Positions 23,552 to 31,924 of a stretch of 64,000 nucleotides of DNA are shown piece after piece. Location: NCBI RefSeq assembly GCF_044430645.1, contig NZ_JAWUDN010000002.1:62001-126000 (forward strand), written 5' to 3'. Position 1 is the first letter of the stretch, and each line of letters begins with the position of its first letter. A program made the position numbers and the translations under genes. The notes below the pieces were generated by a model. That model was given only the letters and a program-made list of their open reading frames with translations. It had not been told where the DNA came from and searched no databases. Origin of the DNA: Ewingella allii. GTDB lineage: Bacteria > Pseudomonadota > Gammaproteobacteria > Enterobacterales > Enterobacteriaceae.

Positions 23552-24616
23552 TTAGGTAGTTTCGTTAAGCAGTTCGTCAGGCCAGACGTGCACCACGGCT
23601 TTCACCAGCGTGGCGAGCGGGATAGCGAAGAACACCCCCCAGAAGCCCCACAGCCCGCCAAAAATCACTACTGACAGGATGATCACCAGAGGGTGCAAGT
23701 TCACGGCTTCAGAGAACAGCAGCGGCACAATCACGTTGCCATCCAGCCCCTGCACCACCAGATAGGCGACAAACAGCGTCCAGAAGTCCGCCCCCATCCC
23801 CCACTGGAACAGCGCCACCACCACTACCGGAATAGTCACCAGCATCGCGCCGATATAAGGAATGAGCACCGACAGCCCCACCAGCACGGACAGCAGCAGC
23901 GAATAACGCATCCCCATGACGAAGAACACCAGATAGGTCGCCACGCCGACGATAATCATCTCCAGCACTTTGCCACGAATATAGTTGGTGATTTGCTGGT
24001 TCATCTCCTGCCACACCTGCCCGGCTAAACCACTGTCACGCGGCAACACCCGGCGCACCGCGCACAGCATCTGCTCTTTATCTTTAAGCAAGAAGAACAC
24101 CATCATCGGCACTAAAATTAGGTATATAGCCAGCGTCAGCAGCCCGACCAGCGACGCCAGAGAGAACTTCACCAGATTATCACCCACGCCGGAGAGCTTA
24201 CTGCGCAGGTTTTCGGCCATCATGTCGATGATCCCGGCATCCACCAGCGCGGGGTAGCGTTTCGGCAAGGTGGCGGCGAAATCATAGAAACGGTTGAGCA
24301 TATTCGGCAGGTCGGCCATCAAATTAATGCCCTGTTGCCAAGTGACGGGCGCGATAACAAACACGCCCAGCATCACGATACCGGCGAAAATCAGCAGCAC
24401 CACGCTGGTCGCCAGCGTTCTGGATAGTCCGAAATGCTGCAAACGCACCACCGGCCATTCCAGCAGGTAGGCCAAGACAATTGCCACCAGCAGAGGGGCG
24501 AGGATGCCATGTAAGAAGTAGAGAATGCAAAAACCGGCGACCAAAATGGCCAGCAAAGCAATGGCTTGAGGATCGGTGAAACGTCGGCGGTACCATTGTA
24601 ATAACATCTCAAGCAT
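23552..24616 (-). CDS. perM: AI-2E family membrane protein PerM
   Basis: A 354-residue polytopic inner-membrane protein of the AI-2E transporter (UPF0118) family, with about eight hydrophobic segments. The N-terminus reads AIALLAILVAGFCILYFLHGILAPLLVAIVLAYLLEWPVV and the C-terminal region contains VVQGLDGNVIVPLLFSEAVNLHPLVIILSVVIFGGLWGFWGVFFAIPLATLVKAV, the family's best-conserved block. Family members have been proposed as signal exporters or Na+/H+ antiporters; PerM's own substrate is not established. AGGAG lies 11 bases upstream of the ATG. It is divergent from bepA, the same pair as in E. coli. Confidence 0.9.
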   Translation of the reverse strand: MLEMLLQWYRRRFTDPQAIALLAILVAGFCILYFLHGILAPLLVAIVLAYLLEWPVVRLQHFGLSRTLATSVVLLIFAGIVMLGVFVIAPVTWQQGINLMADLPNMLNRFYDFAATLPKRYPALVDAGIIDMMAENLRSKLSGVGDNLVKFSLASLVGLLTLAIYLILVPMMVFFLLKDKEQMLCAVRRVLPRDSGLAGQVWQEMNQQITNYIRGKVLEMIIVGVATYLVFFVMGMRYSLLLSVLVGLSVLIPYIGAMLVTIPVVVVALFQWGMGADFWTLFVAYLVVQGLDGNVIVPLLFSEAVNLHPLVIILSVVIFGGLWGFWGVFFAIPLATLVKAVVHVWPDELLNETT

Positions 24617-24884
24617 AGGATATCGCTCCTGTTAGATCCTGATGTGACAAGCCCATACACTCATGGTCAGCTCCCGGCCTGCAACTAACTTTTAGTTGAA
24701 TGTGTTGTCACAGTGGGTGCAGGGGGAGACACTGCAAATATTCCAGAAATCGCTATTGTTAAGTATCAGATAAATAGCCAAGAATATGTCTGTACCGGAG
24801 TGTACCGGAGTGCGTTCATGGAAGGATAACTCTTAAAGCGGTTTATGTCAGAGTGTTGATGAATTCACTAGGAATGATTTAATT
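24617..24884. promoter_or_regulatory. perM-bepA divergent region with tandem 10-mer
   Basis: A 268-base divergent promoter region. At 24791-24810 the ten-base unit TGTACCGGAG occurs twice in perfect tandem. Nothing else gene-like is seen. Confidence 0.5.
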
Positions 24885-26405
24885 ATGGCGATGCGGTTTA
24901 AAAAAACGCTCACAGCCCTATTATTGGGAAGCTTAACGGTCGGCAGCCTGACGCCGGCCCTGGCCGATGACAGCAGTTATTGGACCACGCCGATTGCGTC
25001 CTCCAATCCGAATAAGCCGTCGATCACTGACCAGCTTCCCGACATGGGCACCACGGCTGGCGGCACCCTGAGTATCAATCAGGAGCTGCAAATGGGCGAT
25101 TTTTATGTTCGCCAGATGCGCGCCAGTACCCCGCTGATTAATGACCCGCTGCTCAACCGTTACATCAACGAGCTGGGGCAGCGGCTGGTGGCCAGCGCCT
25201 ACTCGGTGCGCACGCCGTTCCACTTCTATATCGTCAATAACGATGAATTAAACGCCTTTGCCTTCTTTGGCGGCAACGTGGTGCTGCACTCTGCCCTGTT
25301 CCGCTATACGGATAATGAAAGCCAGCTGGCCTCGGTGATGGCGCACGAAATCTCCCACGTGACCCAGCGCCATCTGGCCCGCGCGATGGAAGATCAGCGC
25401 AAAAACGCCCCGCTCACCTGGGTCGGCGCCCTCGGCTCTATCTTGCTGGCGATGGCCAGCCCGCAGGCCGGTATGGCCGCCCTGACCGGCACCTTGGCCG
25501 GTACCCAGCAGGGAATGATCAGCTTTACGCAGGGTAACGAGCAGGAAGCCGACCGTATCGGCATTCAGGTTCTGCAACGTGCAGGCTTCGACCCGCAGGC
25601 GATGCCCGCGTTCTTACAAAAGCTGGCGGACCTATCGAGCTACTCCAGCAAGCCGCCGGAAATGCTGCTGACCCACCCCTTGCCGGACAGCCGTCTGGCC
25701 GACATCCGCAACCGCGCTAACCAGATGCCGCACCTTAACGTTCAGTCTTCGCAGAGCTATTTATTGGCTAAAGTGCGTATGCTCGGCATGTACGGCACGG
25801 AAAGAAATCCGCTGACCGATGAATATTTAACTCAACTGAGCAACGGCAATATCCGCGACCAGATGGCGGCGAAATATGGTCAGGCGTTGCAGTTCTACAA
25901 AGCCAAAAAGTACGATCAGGCGCGCAGTATTTTGGAATCTTTGCTGGAGAAAAACCCGGGCAATGACTGGTTCCTCGACTTAGCCACTGACGTCGATGTC
26001 GAGCAGAAACACGCGCCACAGGCCATTGCGCGGCTGGAAAAGGCCAATGCTGAAACCAGTAAAAACCCGGTGTTGCTGCTCAACTTAGCCAATGCTTATC
26101 TCGAAGGCGGCCAGCCTGCAAACGCAAGTCGCATCCTCAACCGCTATACTTTCAATTACCCGAATGATCCAAATGGTTGGGATTTACTGTCACAAGCCAG
26201 TGGTGCGCAGGGCTTACGCGCTCAAGAGTTAGCGGCCAGGGCAGAAAGCATGGCGCTGATGGGCCAGCTTGATCAGGCCATCGAACTTCTGAGTAACGCC
26301 AGTGCATTGCAGAAGCTGGGCAGTCTTGAACAGTCGCGCTATGACGCCCGTATTGACCAGTTGCGCCAGCTACAGAAGCGCTTCCGCCAATATCAAAAGG
26401 GCTGA
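24885..26405 (+). CDS. bepA: Periplasmic chaperone/protease BepA
   Basis: M48-family zinc metalloprotease with a TPR domain that helps LptD mature and degrades misassembled outer-membrane proteins in association with BAM. The 506-residue precursor has a signal peptide (KKTLTALLLGSLTVGSLTPALA). The protease domain has HEISH (about residues 149-153, in VMAHEISHVTQRHLARAMED) and the third-ligand region EQEADRIGIQVLQRAGFDPQAMP. The C-terminal half is TPR-like (YDQARSILESLLEKNPGNDWFLDLATDVD, then NPVLLLNLANAYLEGGQPANASRILNRY). It aligns with E. coli BepA (YfgC) end to end. It shares a strand with the arsC-like yfgD, 36 bases downstream. Confidence 0.95.
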   Translation: MAMRFKKTLTALLLGSLTVGSLTPALADDSSYWTTPIASSNPNKPSITDQLPDMGTTAGGTLSINQELQMGDFYVRQMRASTPLINDPLLNRYINELGQRLVASAYSVRTPFHFYIVNNDELNAFAFFGGNVVLHSALFRYTDNESQLASVMAHEISHVTQRHLARAMEDQRKNAPLTWVGALGSILLAMASPQAGMAALTGTLAGTQQGMISFTQGNEQEADRIGIQVLQRAGFDPQAMPAFLQKLADLSSYSSKPPEMLLTHPLPDSRLADIRNRANQMPHLNVQSSQSYLLAKVRMLGMYGTERNPLTDEYLTQLSNGNIRDQMAAKYGQALQFYKAKKYDQARSILESLLEKNPGNDWFLDLATDVDVEQKHAPQAIARLEKANAETSKNPVLLLNLANAYLEGGQPANASRILNRYTFNYPNDPNGWDLLSQASGAQGLRAQELAARAESMALMGQLDQAIELLSNASALQKLGSLEQSRYDARIDQLRQLQKRFRQYQKG

Positions 26406-26441
26406 TTGGACGCTGAGCAATAAACAGAGAGGAAGAACCTT

Positions 26442-26798
26442 ATGCAACATGATGTCGCGATTTATCACAATCCGCGCTGTAGTAAGAGCCGAGAAACGCT
26501 GAAGTTACTCGAAGATAAAGGCATTAAGCCGGACGTGATTTTATATCTTGAAACGCCGCCGTCGGTGGATACGCTGAAAGAGCTGGTGAAGAAGCTGGGG
26601 TTTGATTCTGCGCGCGATTTAATGCGTAAAGGGGAAGAGATTTATAAAGAGGAGAATCTGGCCGATCCGGCGCTGAATGAGCAGCAGCTGCTGCAAGCCT
26701 TGGCCGATCATCCACGTTTGATTGAGCGCCCGATCGTGCTGTCGAAAGGTAAAGCGCGGTTGGGACGCCCGCCTGAGCAGGTGCTGGAGATCCTGTAA
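26442..26798 (+). CDS. yfgD: Arsenate reductase (glutaredoxin) family, YfgD
   Basis: A 118-residue ArsC-type protein with the active Cys13 in IYHNPRCSKSRETLKLLEDKGI and the conserved RPIVLSKGKARLGRPPEQVLEIL C-terminus. The Arg in IERPIV matches an arsenate-binding Arg of plasmid ArsC. Classical ArsC reduces arsenate to arsenite with glutaredoxin. No arsB or arsR is nearby, so an arsenic role is not shown by context. It is the second ArsC-fold gene in the window (see yffB). It lies between bepA and convergent hda, as in E. coli. Confidence 0.9.
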   Translation: MQHDVAIYHNPRCSKSRETLKLLEDKGIKPDVILYLETPPSVDTLKELVKKLGFDSARDLMRKGEEIYKEENLADPALNEQQLLQALADHPRLIERPIVLSKGKARLGRPPEQVLEIL

Positions 26799-26812
26799 AT
26801 CGGCGAACCGAA

Positions 26813-27514
26813 TTACAGGTTAAGAATATCTTTCACAAAGGGGATCGTGAGTTTGCGCTGTGCCGTGATGGAAGCTCTGTCGAGCTGATCAAGCGTCATA
26901 AACAGCGTGCGCATCTCGCGATCCAACCTCTTCAGCAGGAAGCGACCGACGTCCTCCGGCAGTTCAAACCCACGCAGTTTCGAGCGCAATTGCAGCGCCT
27001 GCAGCTTCTCTTCGTCAGACAGCGGCTGCAACTTGTAGATTTGCCCCCAATCCAAACGCGAAGCGAGATCAGGCAAGCTGAGATTAAGCTGGCGCGGCGG
27101 GCGATCCCCGGTAATAAACAGTCGGGTACGGCCGGTTTCTAAAATGCGGTTATACAGGTGGAACACGGCGGCTTCCCACTCGTCATCCCCCGCAATCCCT
27201 TCAATATTGTCGATACAAACCAGCGCCAAATGTTCCATGCCATCAAGCACTTCCGGCACGAAATAGGCGCGTTTATCCAAAGGCACATAGCCTACCGCTT
27301 CGCCACGCTGGGAGAGTTCAGCACAGGCTGCGTGCAGCAAATGGCTGCGGCCACCGCCCTCGCGCGACCAGAAATAGATGTAAGTGCCGTGCTCTTGATG
27401 CAGCGCCGTTTGAATGGCAGAAAGCAGAGAGGGGTTCTCCCCCGGATAAAAACTGGCAAAGGTTTCATCATCAGGAAGATAAAGTGGCAGGGAAAGCTGT
27501 GCCGGCGTATTCAG
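26813..27514 (-). CDS. hda: DnaA inactivator Hda
   Basis: AAA+ protein that, bound to the DNA-loaded beta clamp, stimulates ATP hydrolysis by DnaA and so prevents re-initiation. No ATG is available at the N-terminus. A CTG at 27514 gives 233 residues beginning (M)NTPAQLSLPLYLPDDETFASF, exactly the E. coli form, which is also reported to start at CUG; GAGGTG lies just upstream at 5-base spacing. QLSLPL is the clamp-binding motif. The Walker A region is REGGGRSHLL, with Arg in place of Lys as in E. coli; Walker B is VCIDNIEG. TTG at 27529 or GTG at 27520 are alternative starts. Confidence 0.93.
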   Translation of the reverse strand: MNTPAQLSLPLYLPDDETFASFYPGENPSLLSAIQTALHQEHGTYIYFWSREGGGRSHLLHAACAELSQRGEAVGYVPLDKRAYFVPEVLDGMEHLALVCIDNIEGIAGDDEWEAAVFHLYNRILETGRTRLFITGDRPPRQLNLSLPDLASRLDWGQIYKLQPLSDEEKLQALQLRSKLRGFELPEDVGRFLLKRLDREMRTLFMTLDQLDRASITAQRKLTIPFVKDILNL

Positions 27515-27690
27515 AAGCACCTCAACCAATACGGCTTATAAACCGCAAATGTTGTTATCAACAAAAAGTCGTATCTCATGGTTATTTTTCGGGTTGTTGC
27601 CGCCATAAACAGAAAGCGGGCAACGGCAGAATTCTAGCATAGGATCCTGCCGGAGTTGAACTGTGCCCCGCACAACCGCTTGCTAACCGA

Positions 27691-27730
27691 GCTAATCGCC
27701 GGGTGGAGGATCCCGCAACCGGCGATTAGC
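27691..27730. repeat. Perfect 12-base inverted repeat downstream of uraA
   Basis: GCTAATCGCCGG (27691-27702) is perfectly complementary to CCGGCGATTAGC (27719-27730), with a 16-base loop. It begins 9 bases past the uraA stop but has no T tract on either strand. It may stabilise the uraA mRNA 3' end or be a repeated extragenic element. Confidence 0.65.
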
Positions 27731-27738
27731 GGGAAGAT

Positions 27739-29031
27739 TTACGCTGGGCGATCCTCACGTTCATCTTCTATATCAATGATTTCTTCTTCGCCGCGCACCA
27801 GTTCAATCACTTTGAACAGCAGGCTGAGGAAGATACCGACGATGGTCGCCAGCGCCATGCCTTTCAGCTCCGCAGCGCCAATGTGGATTTTCGCGCCGCT
27901 GACGCCGATGATCAGAATAACCGCGGTGAGGATCAGGTTCTGCGCTTTGTTGTAATCCACTTTGGACTCAATCAGCACGCGGATACCCGAGGCACCAATC
28001 ACGCCGTACAGCAGCAGAGAAACGCCGCCCATCACTGGAACCGGCACGGCCTGAATCGCCGCTGCCAGCTTGCCGATGCAGGACAACATAATCGCCAGAA
28101 TCGCCGCGCCGCCGATAACCCAGGTGCTGTAGACCTTGGTGATCGCCATTACGCCGATGTTTTCGCCATAGGTGGTATTTGGCGTAGAACCAAAAAAGCC
28201 CGACAGCACGGTGGATAAACCATTTGCCAGCATCGAGCGATGCAGGCCCGGGTCGCGCAGCAGATCCTTTTTGACAATATTCGCCGTCACCACCAGGTGC
28301 CCGACGTGCTCGGCAATCACCACCAGCGCGGCGGGTAGAATAGTCAGGATCGCCACCCACTCAAAGCGCGGGGTGTAGAAGGTTGGCAGCGCGAACCAGT
28401 GGGCAGATTCAATGGTAGACACATCCACCACGCCCATAAAGAATGACAGCGCATAGCCCACCAGCACGCCAATCAGAATCGGGATAATCGCCAGGAAGCC
28501 GCGGAACAGCACCGAGCCGAGCACCGTCACGGCCAGCGTTACCATGGAAATGGTAATGGTGGTGGAATCAGCCGACGCGCCCTCGGCAGGCAGCAATCCG
28601 GCCATGTTGGCGGCAACCCCCGCCAGCTCTAACCCGATGACGGCAACGATTGCGCCCATCGCCGCAGGAGGGAACATGACGTTTATCCAGCCAATCCCGG
28701 CCTTTTTCACAATCAGCGCGACTAAGCAGAACAGCAGGCCGCAGACGATAAACCCACCCAGCGCCGCCTCATAGCCCATCGGTAATAACAGCAGGACCGG
28801 CGAAATAAACGCAAAGCTGGAGCCGAGATAAGCGGGAATTTTGCCCTTACAGACAAACAGATACAGCAAAGTGCCGATGCCGTTGAACAGCAGCACCGTG
28901 GCCGGATTAATTTTAAACAGGATCGGCACCAGCACCGTGGCACCGAACATAGCGAACAGATGCTGGAAACTTAGGGGAATGGTCTGCAACAGCGGCGGGC
29001 GCTCACTTACCCCAATGACGCGACGTGTCAT
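27739..29031 (-). CDS. uraA: Uracil:proton symporter UraA
   Basis: Inner-membrane NCS2/NAT-family uracil importer of 430 residues with about 14 membrane helices. Recognisable segments are LSFQHLFAMFGATVLVPILF (TM1), the FGSTPNTTYGENIGVMAITKVYS substrate-filter region (about residues 271-293, with the conserved NTTYGENIG and Glu) and the C-terminal acidic tail RGEEEIIDIEDERED. GAGAGGATC precedes the ATG. It is downstream of upp on the same strand, with a hairpin terminator between them, so uptake and salvage of uracil are co-encoded. Confidence 0.95.
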   Translation of the reverse strand: MTRRVIGVSERPPLLQTIPLSFQHLFAMFGATVLVPILFKINPATVLLFNGIGTLLYLFVCKGKIPAYLGSSFAFISPVLLLLPMGYEAALGGFIVCGLLFCLVALIVKKAGIGWINVMFPPAAMGAIVAVIGLELAGVAANMAGLLPAEGASADSTTITISMVTLAVTVLGSVLFRGFLAIIPILIGVLVGYALSFFMGVVDVSTIESAHWFALPTFYTPRFEWVAILTILPAALVVIAEHVGHLVVTANIVKKDLLRDPGLHRSMLANGLSTVLSGFFGSTPNTTYGENIGVMAITKVYSTWVIGGAAILAIMLSCIGKLAAAIQAVPVPVMGGVSLLLYGVIGASGIRVLIESKVDYNKAQNLILTAVILIIGVSGAKIHIGAAELKGMALATIVGIFLSLLFKVIELVRGEEEIIDIEDEREDRPA

Positions 29032-29118
29032 GAATAGATCCTCTCAAAGAGTTGGCGATTATAGGTGTCATGTTTCAGCCGTGGCGGCCTGATGAAAAGG
29101 TAAAACCCTGATAAAAAA

Positions 29119-29148
29119 TCAAAAAAAAGCCGACTTCTCAGTCGGCTG
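29119..29148 (-). terminator. Intercistronic terminator/attenuator upp-uraA
   Basis: On the minus strand AGCCGACT pairs with AGTCGGCT around a three-base loop, followed by eight T. It lies 16 bases after the upp stop and about 88 bases before uraA, so it should reduce uraA transcription relative to upp, or end upp transcription altogether if uraA has its own promoter. Confidence 0.88.
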
Positions 29149-29163
29149 CTTTGTAACGAACGC

Positions 29164-29790
29164 TTATTTAGTACCAAATATCTTGTCGCCCGCATCGCCG
29201 AGGCCCGGCACGATGTAACCATGCTCATTTAACCCTTGGTCAATGGAGGCGGTGTACAGCTCAATGTCCGGGTGCGCTTTCTCTAACGCGGCAATCCCTT
29301 CTGGAGCAGCAACCAGTACCAGCACTTTAATGCTCTGGCAGCCAGCTTTTTTCAGCAAGTCGATCGTGGCAATCATCGAGCCGCCGGTCGCCAGCATTGG
29401 GTCAACCACCAGCGCCAGACGCTCTTCAATATTAGAAACCAGCTTCTGGAAATAAGGCACAGGTTGCATAGTTTGTTCGTCACGGTAGACGCCCACCACG
29501 CTGATACGCGCGCTTGGAACGTGCTCCAGTACGCCTTCCATCATGCCCAGGCCGGCACGCAGAATTGGCACTACAGTGATTTTCTTACCTTTGATCTGAT
29601 CGATTTCTACCGGGCCGCACCAGCCTTCGATAGTCACTTTCTCAGTTTCTAAATCAGAAGTTGCTTCATAGGTCAGCAGACTCCCCACCTCAGAAGCCAG
29701 TTCGCGAAAACGTTTCGTGCTGATGTCATTCTCACGCATCAGGCCCAGCTTATGTCGCACCAGCGGGTGTTTCACCTCAACGATCTTCAT
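29164..29790 (-). CDS. upp: Uracil phosphoribosyltransferase
   Basis: Converts uracil and PRPP to UMP in pyrimidine salvage. It has 208 residues, as in E. coli, starting MKIVEVKHPLVRHKLGLMRENDIS at the ATG at 29790 (AGGAG upstream). The PRPP loop is ALVVDPMLATGGSMIATIDLLKKAG (about residues 126-150) and the uracil-binding C-terminal block is YIVPGLGDAGDKIFGTK. It is divergent from purM with 222 bases between, a conserved arrangement. Confidence 0.97.
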   Translation of the reverse strand: MKIVEVKHPLVRHKLGLMRENDISTKRFRELASEVGSLLTYEATSDLETEKVTIEGWCGPVEIDQIKGKKITVVPILRAGLGMMEGVLEHVPSARISVVGVYRDEQTMQPVPYFQKLVSNIEERLALVVDPMLATGGSMIATIDLLKKAGCQSIKVLVLVAAPEGIAALEKAHPDIELYTASIDQGLNEHGYIVPGLGDAGDKIFGTK

Positions 29791-29943
29791 TTTTATTTCT
29801 CCTAAGGTGGTTGTGCTGCAAAAAAAAATCGCGAGATTATAACGCCTTTTTTTTTGAACGCCACTGCCAATAGCCTGATCGCGGTCAATAGAATGTCGAT
29901 CAACAGTATAGACAGCAGAATGACTCTCAACCTCACAAGCCCC

Positions 29944-29959
29944 TCGCAAACGTTTGCCT
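29944..29959. promoter_or_regulatory. PurR operator of purMN
   Basis: TCGCAAACGTTTGCCT contains the perfect 12-base core GCAAACGTTTGC of the PurR box (consensus ACGCAAACGTTTGCGT). It lies 54 bases upstream of the purM GTG start and in the upp-purM intergenic region, exactly where E. coli has its purMN operator. Repression by PurR with hypoxanthine or guanine is therefore expected. Confidence 0.9.
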
Positions 29960-30012
29960 TGGCTGTTAGAATTGCCGCGTTTTATTTTACCAACCGCCTT
30001 GGGGATTACGCA

Positions 30013-31050
30013 GTGACCGACAAGACCTCTCTCAGCTATAAAGACGCAGGTGTGGATATCGATGCAGGTAACGCATTAGTAGACCGCATCAAAGGTGTAG
30101 TAAAACAGACTCGTCGTCCGGAAGTGATGGGCGGATTGGGTGGTTTTGGTGCCCTGTGCGCGCTGCCGCAAAAATATCGTGAACCTGTGCTGGTTTCGGG
30201 TACCGACGGCGTTGGCACCAAGCTGCGTCTGGCAATGGACTTGAAACGCCACGACACTATCGGCATTGATTTGGTCGCCATGTGCGTTAACGATTTGATT
30301 GTTCAGGGTGCTGAACCCCTGTTCTTCCTCGATTATTACGCCACCGGTAAGTTGGACGTCGACACCGCCGCCAGCGTGATCACCGGGATTGCCGAAGGCT
30401 GTAAGCAGTCTGGTTGTGCATTAGTCGGCGGCGAAACCGCTGAGATGCCGGGCATGTATCACGGCGAAGATTACGACGTGGCAGGCTTCTGCGTGGGCGT
30501 GGTAGAAAAGTCAGAAATCATCGATGGCAGCAAAGTGGCTGACGGCGATACAGTGATTGCTCTGGCAGCCAGCGGCCCGCACTCCAACGGCTACTCGCTG
30601 GTGCGCAAAATCCTCGAAGTGAGCAAAACCAATCCAGAAACCACGGATTTGGCCGGTAAGTCTCTGGCAGATCATCTGCTGGCACCGACCAAAATCTATG
30701 TGAAATCGATTCTGAAATTGATTGAGCAAGTTGAAGTTCACGGCATCGTGCATCTCACCGGTGGCGGCTTCTGGGAAAATATCCCACGCGTGCTGCCGGA
30801 TAACACCCAAGTGGTGATTGACGAAGCAAGCTGGCAGTGGCCGGACGTGTTCAACTGGCTGCAAACTGCCGGTAACGTCAGCCGCCACGAAATGTACCGC
30901 ACCTTCAACTGTGGTGTGGGTATGTTGGTTGCTCTGCCTGCTGAGCTGGCCGATGAAGCCGTGGCCTTACTGAATGATAATGGCGAAAAAGCGTGGAAAA
31001 TTGGTAGCGTAAAAGCCTCTAATTCCGAAGAACGCGTTATCATCAAGTAA
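30013..31050 (+). CDS. purM: AIR synthetase (FGAM cyclo-ligase)
   Basis: Closes the imidazole ring: FGAM plus ATP gives AIR in purine synthesis. Starting at GTG 30013 gives 345 residues (MTDKTSLSYKDAGVDIDAGNALVDRIKG), the exact length and N-terminus of E. coli PurM, which also uses GTG. Family motifs are VMGGLGGFGALCALP, VSGTDGVGTKLRLAMD (about residues 58-73), DLVAMCVNDLIVQGAEPLFFLDYYATGKLD and LVGGETAEMPGMY. Upstream in-frame codons are rejected because they would run through the PurR operator and promoter. purN follows after 24 bases. Confidence 0.97.
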   Translation: MTDKTSLSYKDAGVDIDAGNALVDRIKGVVKQTRRPEVMGGLGGFGALCALPQKYREPVLVSGTDGVGTKLRLAMDLKRHDTIGIDLVAMCVNDLIVQGAEPLFFLDYYATGKLDVDTAASVITGIAEGCKQSGCALVGGETAEMPGMYHGEDYDVAGFCVGVVEKSEIIDGSKVADGDTVIALAASGPHSNGYSLVRKILEVSKTNPETTDLAGKSLADHLLAPTKIYVKSILKLIEQVEVHGIVHLTGGGFWENIPRVLPDNTQVVIDEASWQWPDVFNWLQTAGNVSRHEMYRTFNCGVGMLVALPAELADEAVALLNDNGEKAWKIGSVKASNSEERVIIK

Positions 31051-31074
31051 ATTCGACTACAGACAGGTGTTGAG

Positions 31075-31713
31075 ATGAAAAGGATCGTGGTGCTGGTATC
31101 AGGCGAAGGGAGTAACCTTCAGGCGCTGATTGATGCCTGCCAGCAAGGACGTATTTACGCGACGCTCAGCGCCGTCTTCAGTAATAAAGCCTCGGCATTC
31201 GGGCTGGAACGGGCGCAGTCGGCCGGTATTCCCGCCCATGCATTAGATGTAAAATCCTTTGCCGACCGCGCGGCGTTTGACGTCGCGCTGGCCGATGCCA
31301 TCGAGGCTTATAATCCTGACTTAGTCGTGCTTGCGGGCTACATGCGCATTCTCTCGGCTGAGTTCGTTCAGCGTTTCGCTGGGCGGATGCTCAATATTCA
31401 CCCTTCCCTGCTACCAAAATATCCCGGTCTACACACCCATCGTCAAGCGATTGAAAATCAAGATGAAGTTCACGGCACTTCCGTCCACTTCGTGACTGAA
31501 CAACTCGACGGCGGTCCGGTTATTCTGCAAGCCAAGGTGCCGGTTTTCAGTGATGACAGCGAAGATGAGCTGGTTGAACGCGTGCAGACGCAGGAACACA
31601 GCATCTATCCGCTGGTGGTAAGTTGGTTTGTCGATGGTCGTTTAGCGCTAAAAGATGGCGTGGCCTACCTCGACGGTAATCCGCTACCAGAGCAGGGTTA
31701 CGCCGCAGATTAA
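31075..31713 (+). CDS. purN: Phosphoribosylglycinamide formyltransferase
   Basis: Formyl-THF-dependent GAR transformylase, 212 residues. It begins MKRIVVLVSGEGSNLQALIDACQQG and has the catalytic block GRMLNIHPSLLPKYPGLHTHRQAIENQDEVHGTSVHFVTEQLDGGPVI (about residues 103-150), with the Asn-His-Asp triad of the family. It forms the purMN operon under the PurR box and ends at an intrinsic terminator. Confidence 0.97.
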   Translation: MKRIVVLVSGEGSNLQALIDACQQGRIYATLSAVFSNKASAFGLERAQSAGIPAHALDVKSFADRAAFDVALADAIEAYNPDLVVLAGYMRILSAEFVQRFAGRMLNIHPSLLPKYPGLHTHRQAIENQDEVHGTSVHFVTEQLDGGPVILQAKVPVFSDDSEDELVERVQTQEHSIYPLVVSWFVDGRLALKDGVAYLDGNPLPEQGYAAD

Positions 31714-31741
31714 ACTGCCCGCAGGCGATGATTTCACTATA

Positions 31742-31765
31742 AACCGGCCACGTGCCGGTTTTTTG
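31742..31765 (+). terminator. Terminator after purMN
   Basis: AACCGGC / GCCGGTT seven-base stem with a five-base loop, followed by TTTTTG, 29 bases after the purN stop. Confidence 0.88.
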
Positions 31766-31924
31766 TTTTATATCTGTTTACGTTCGTTTACATATTGACC
31801 GCTATAATGACTGCGTGAGTGCACGTTTAAAGTCGTTTGTGTGCTCACCTTTTCTTAAAACAGGACTGTTTAAAGAGCCTAGTTTCTAAAAAGTATCCGA
31901 ATAAACGACATTTCGGGAAATTTT

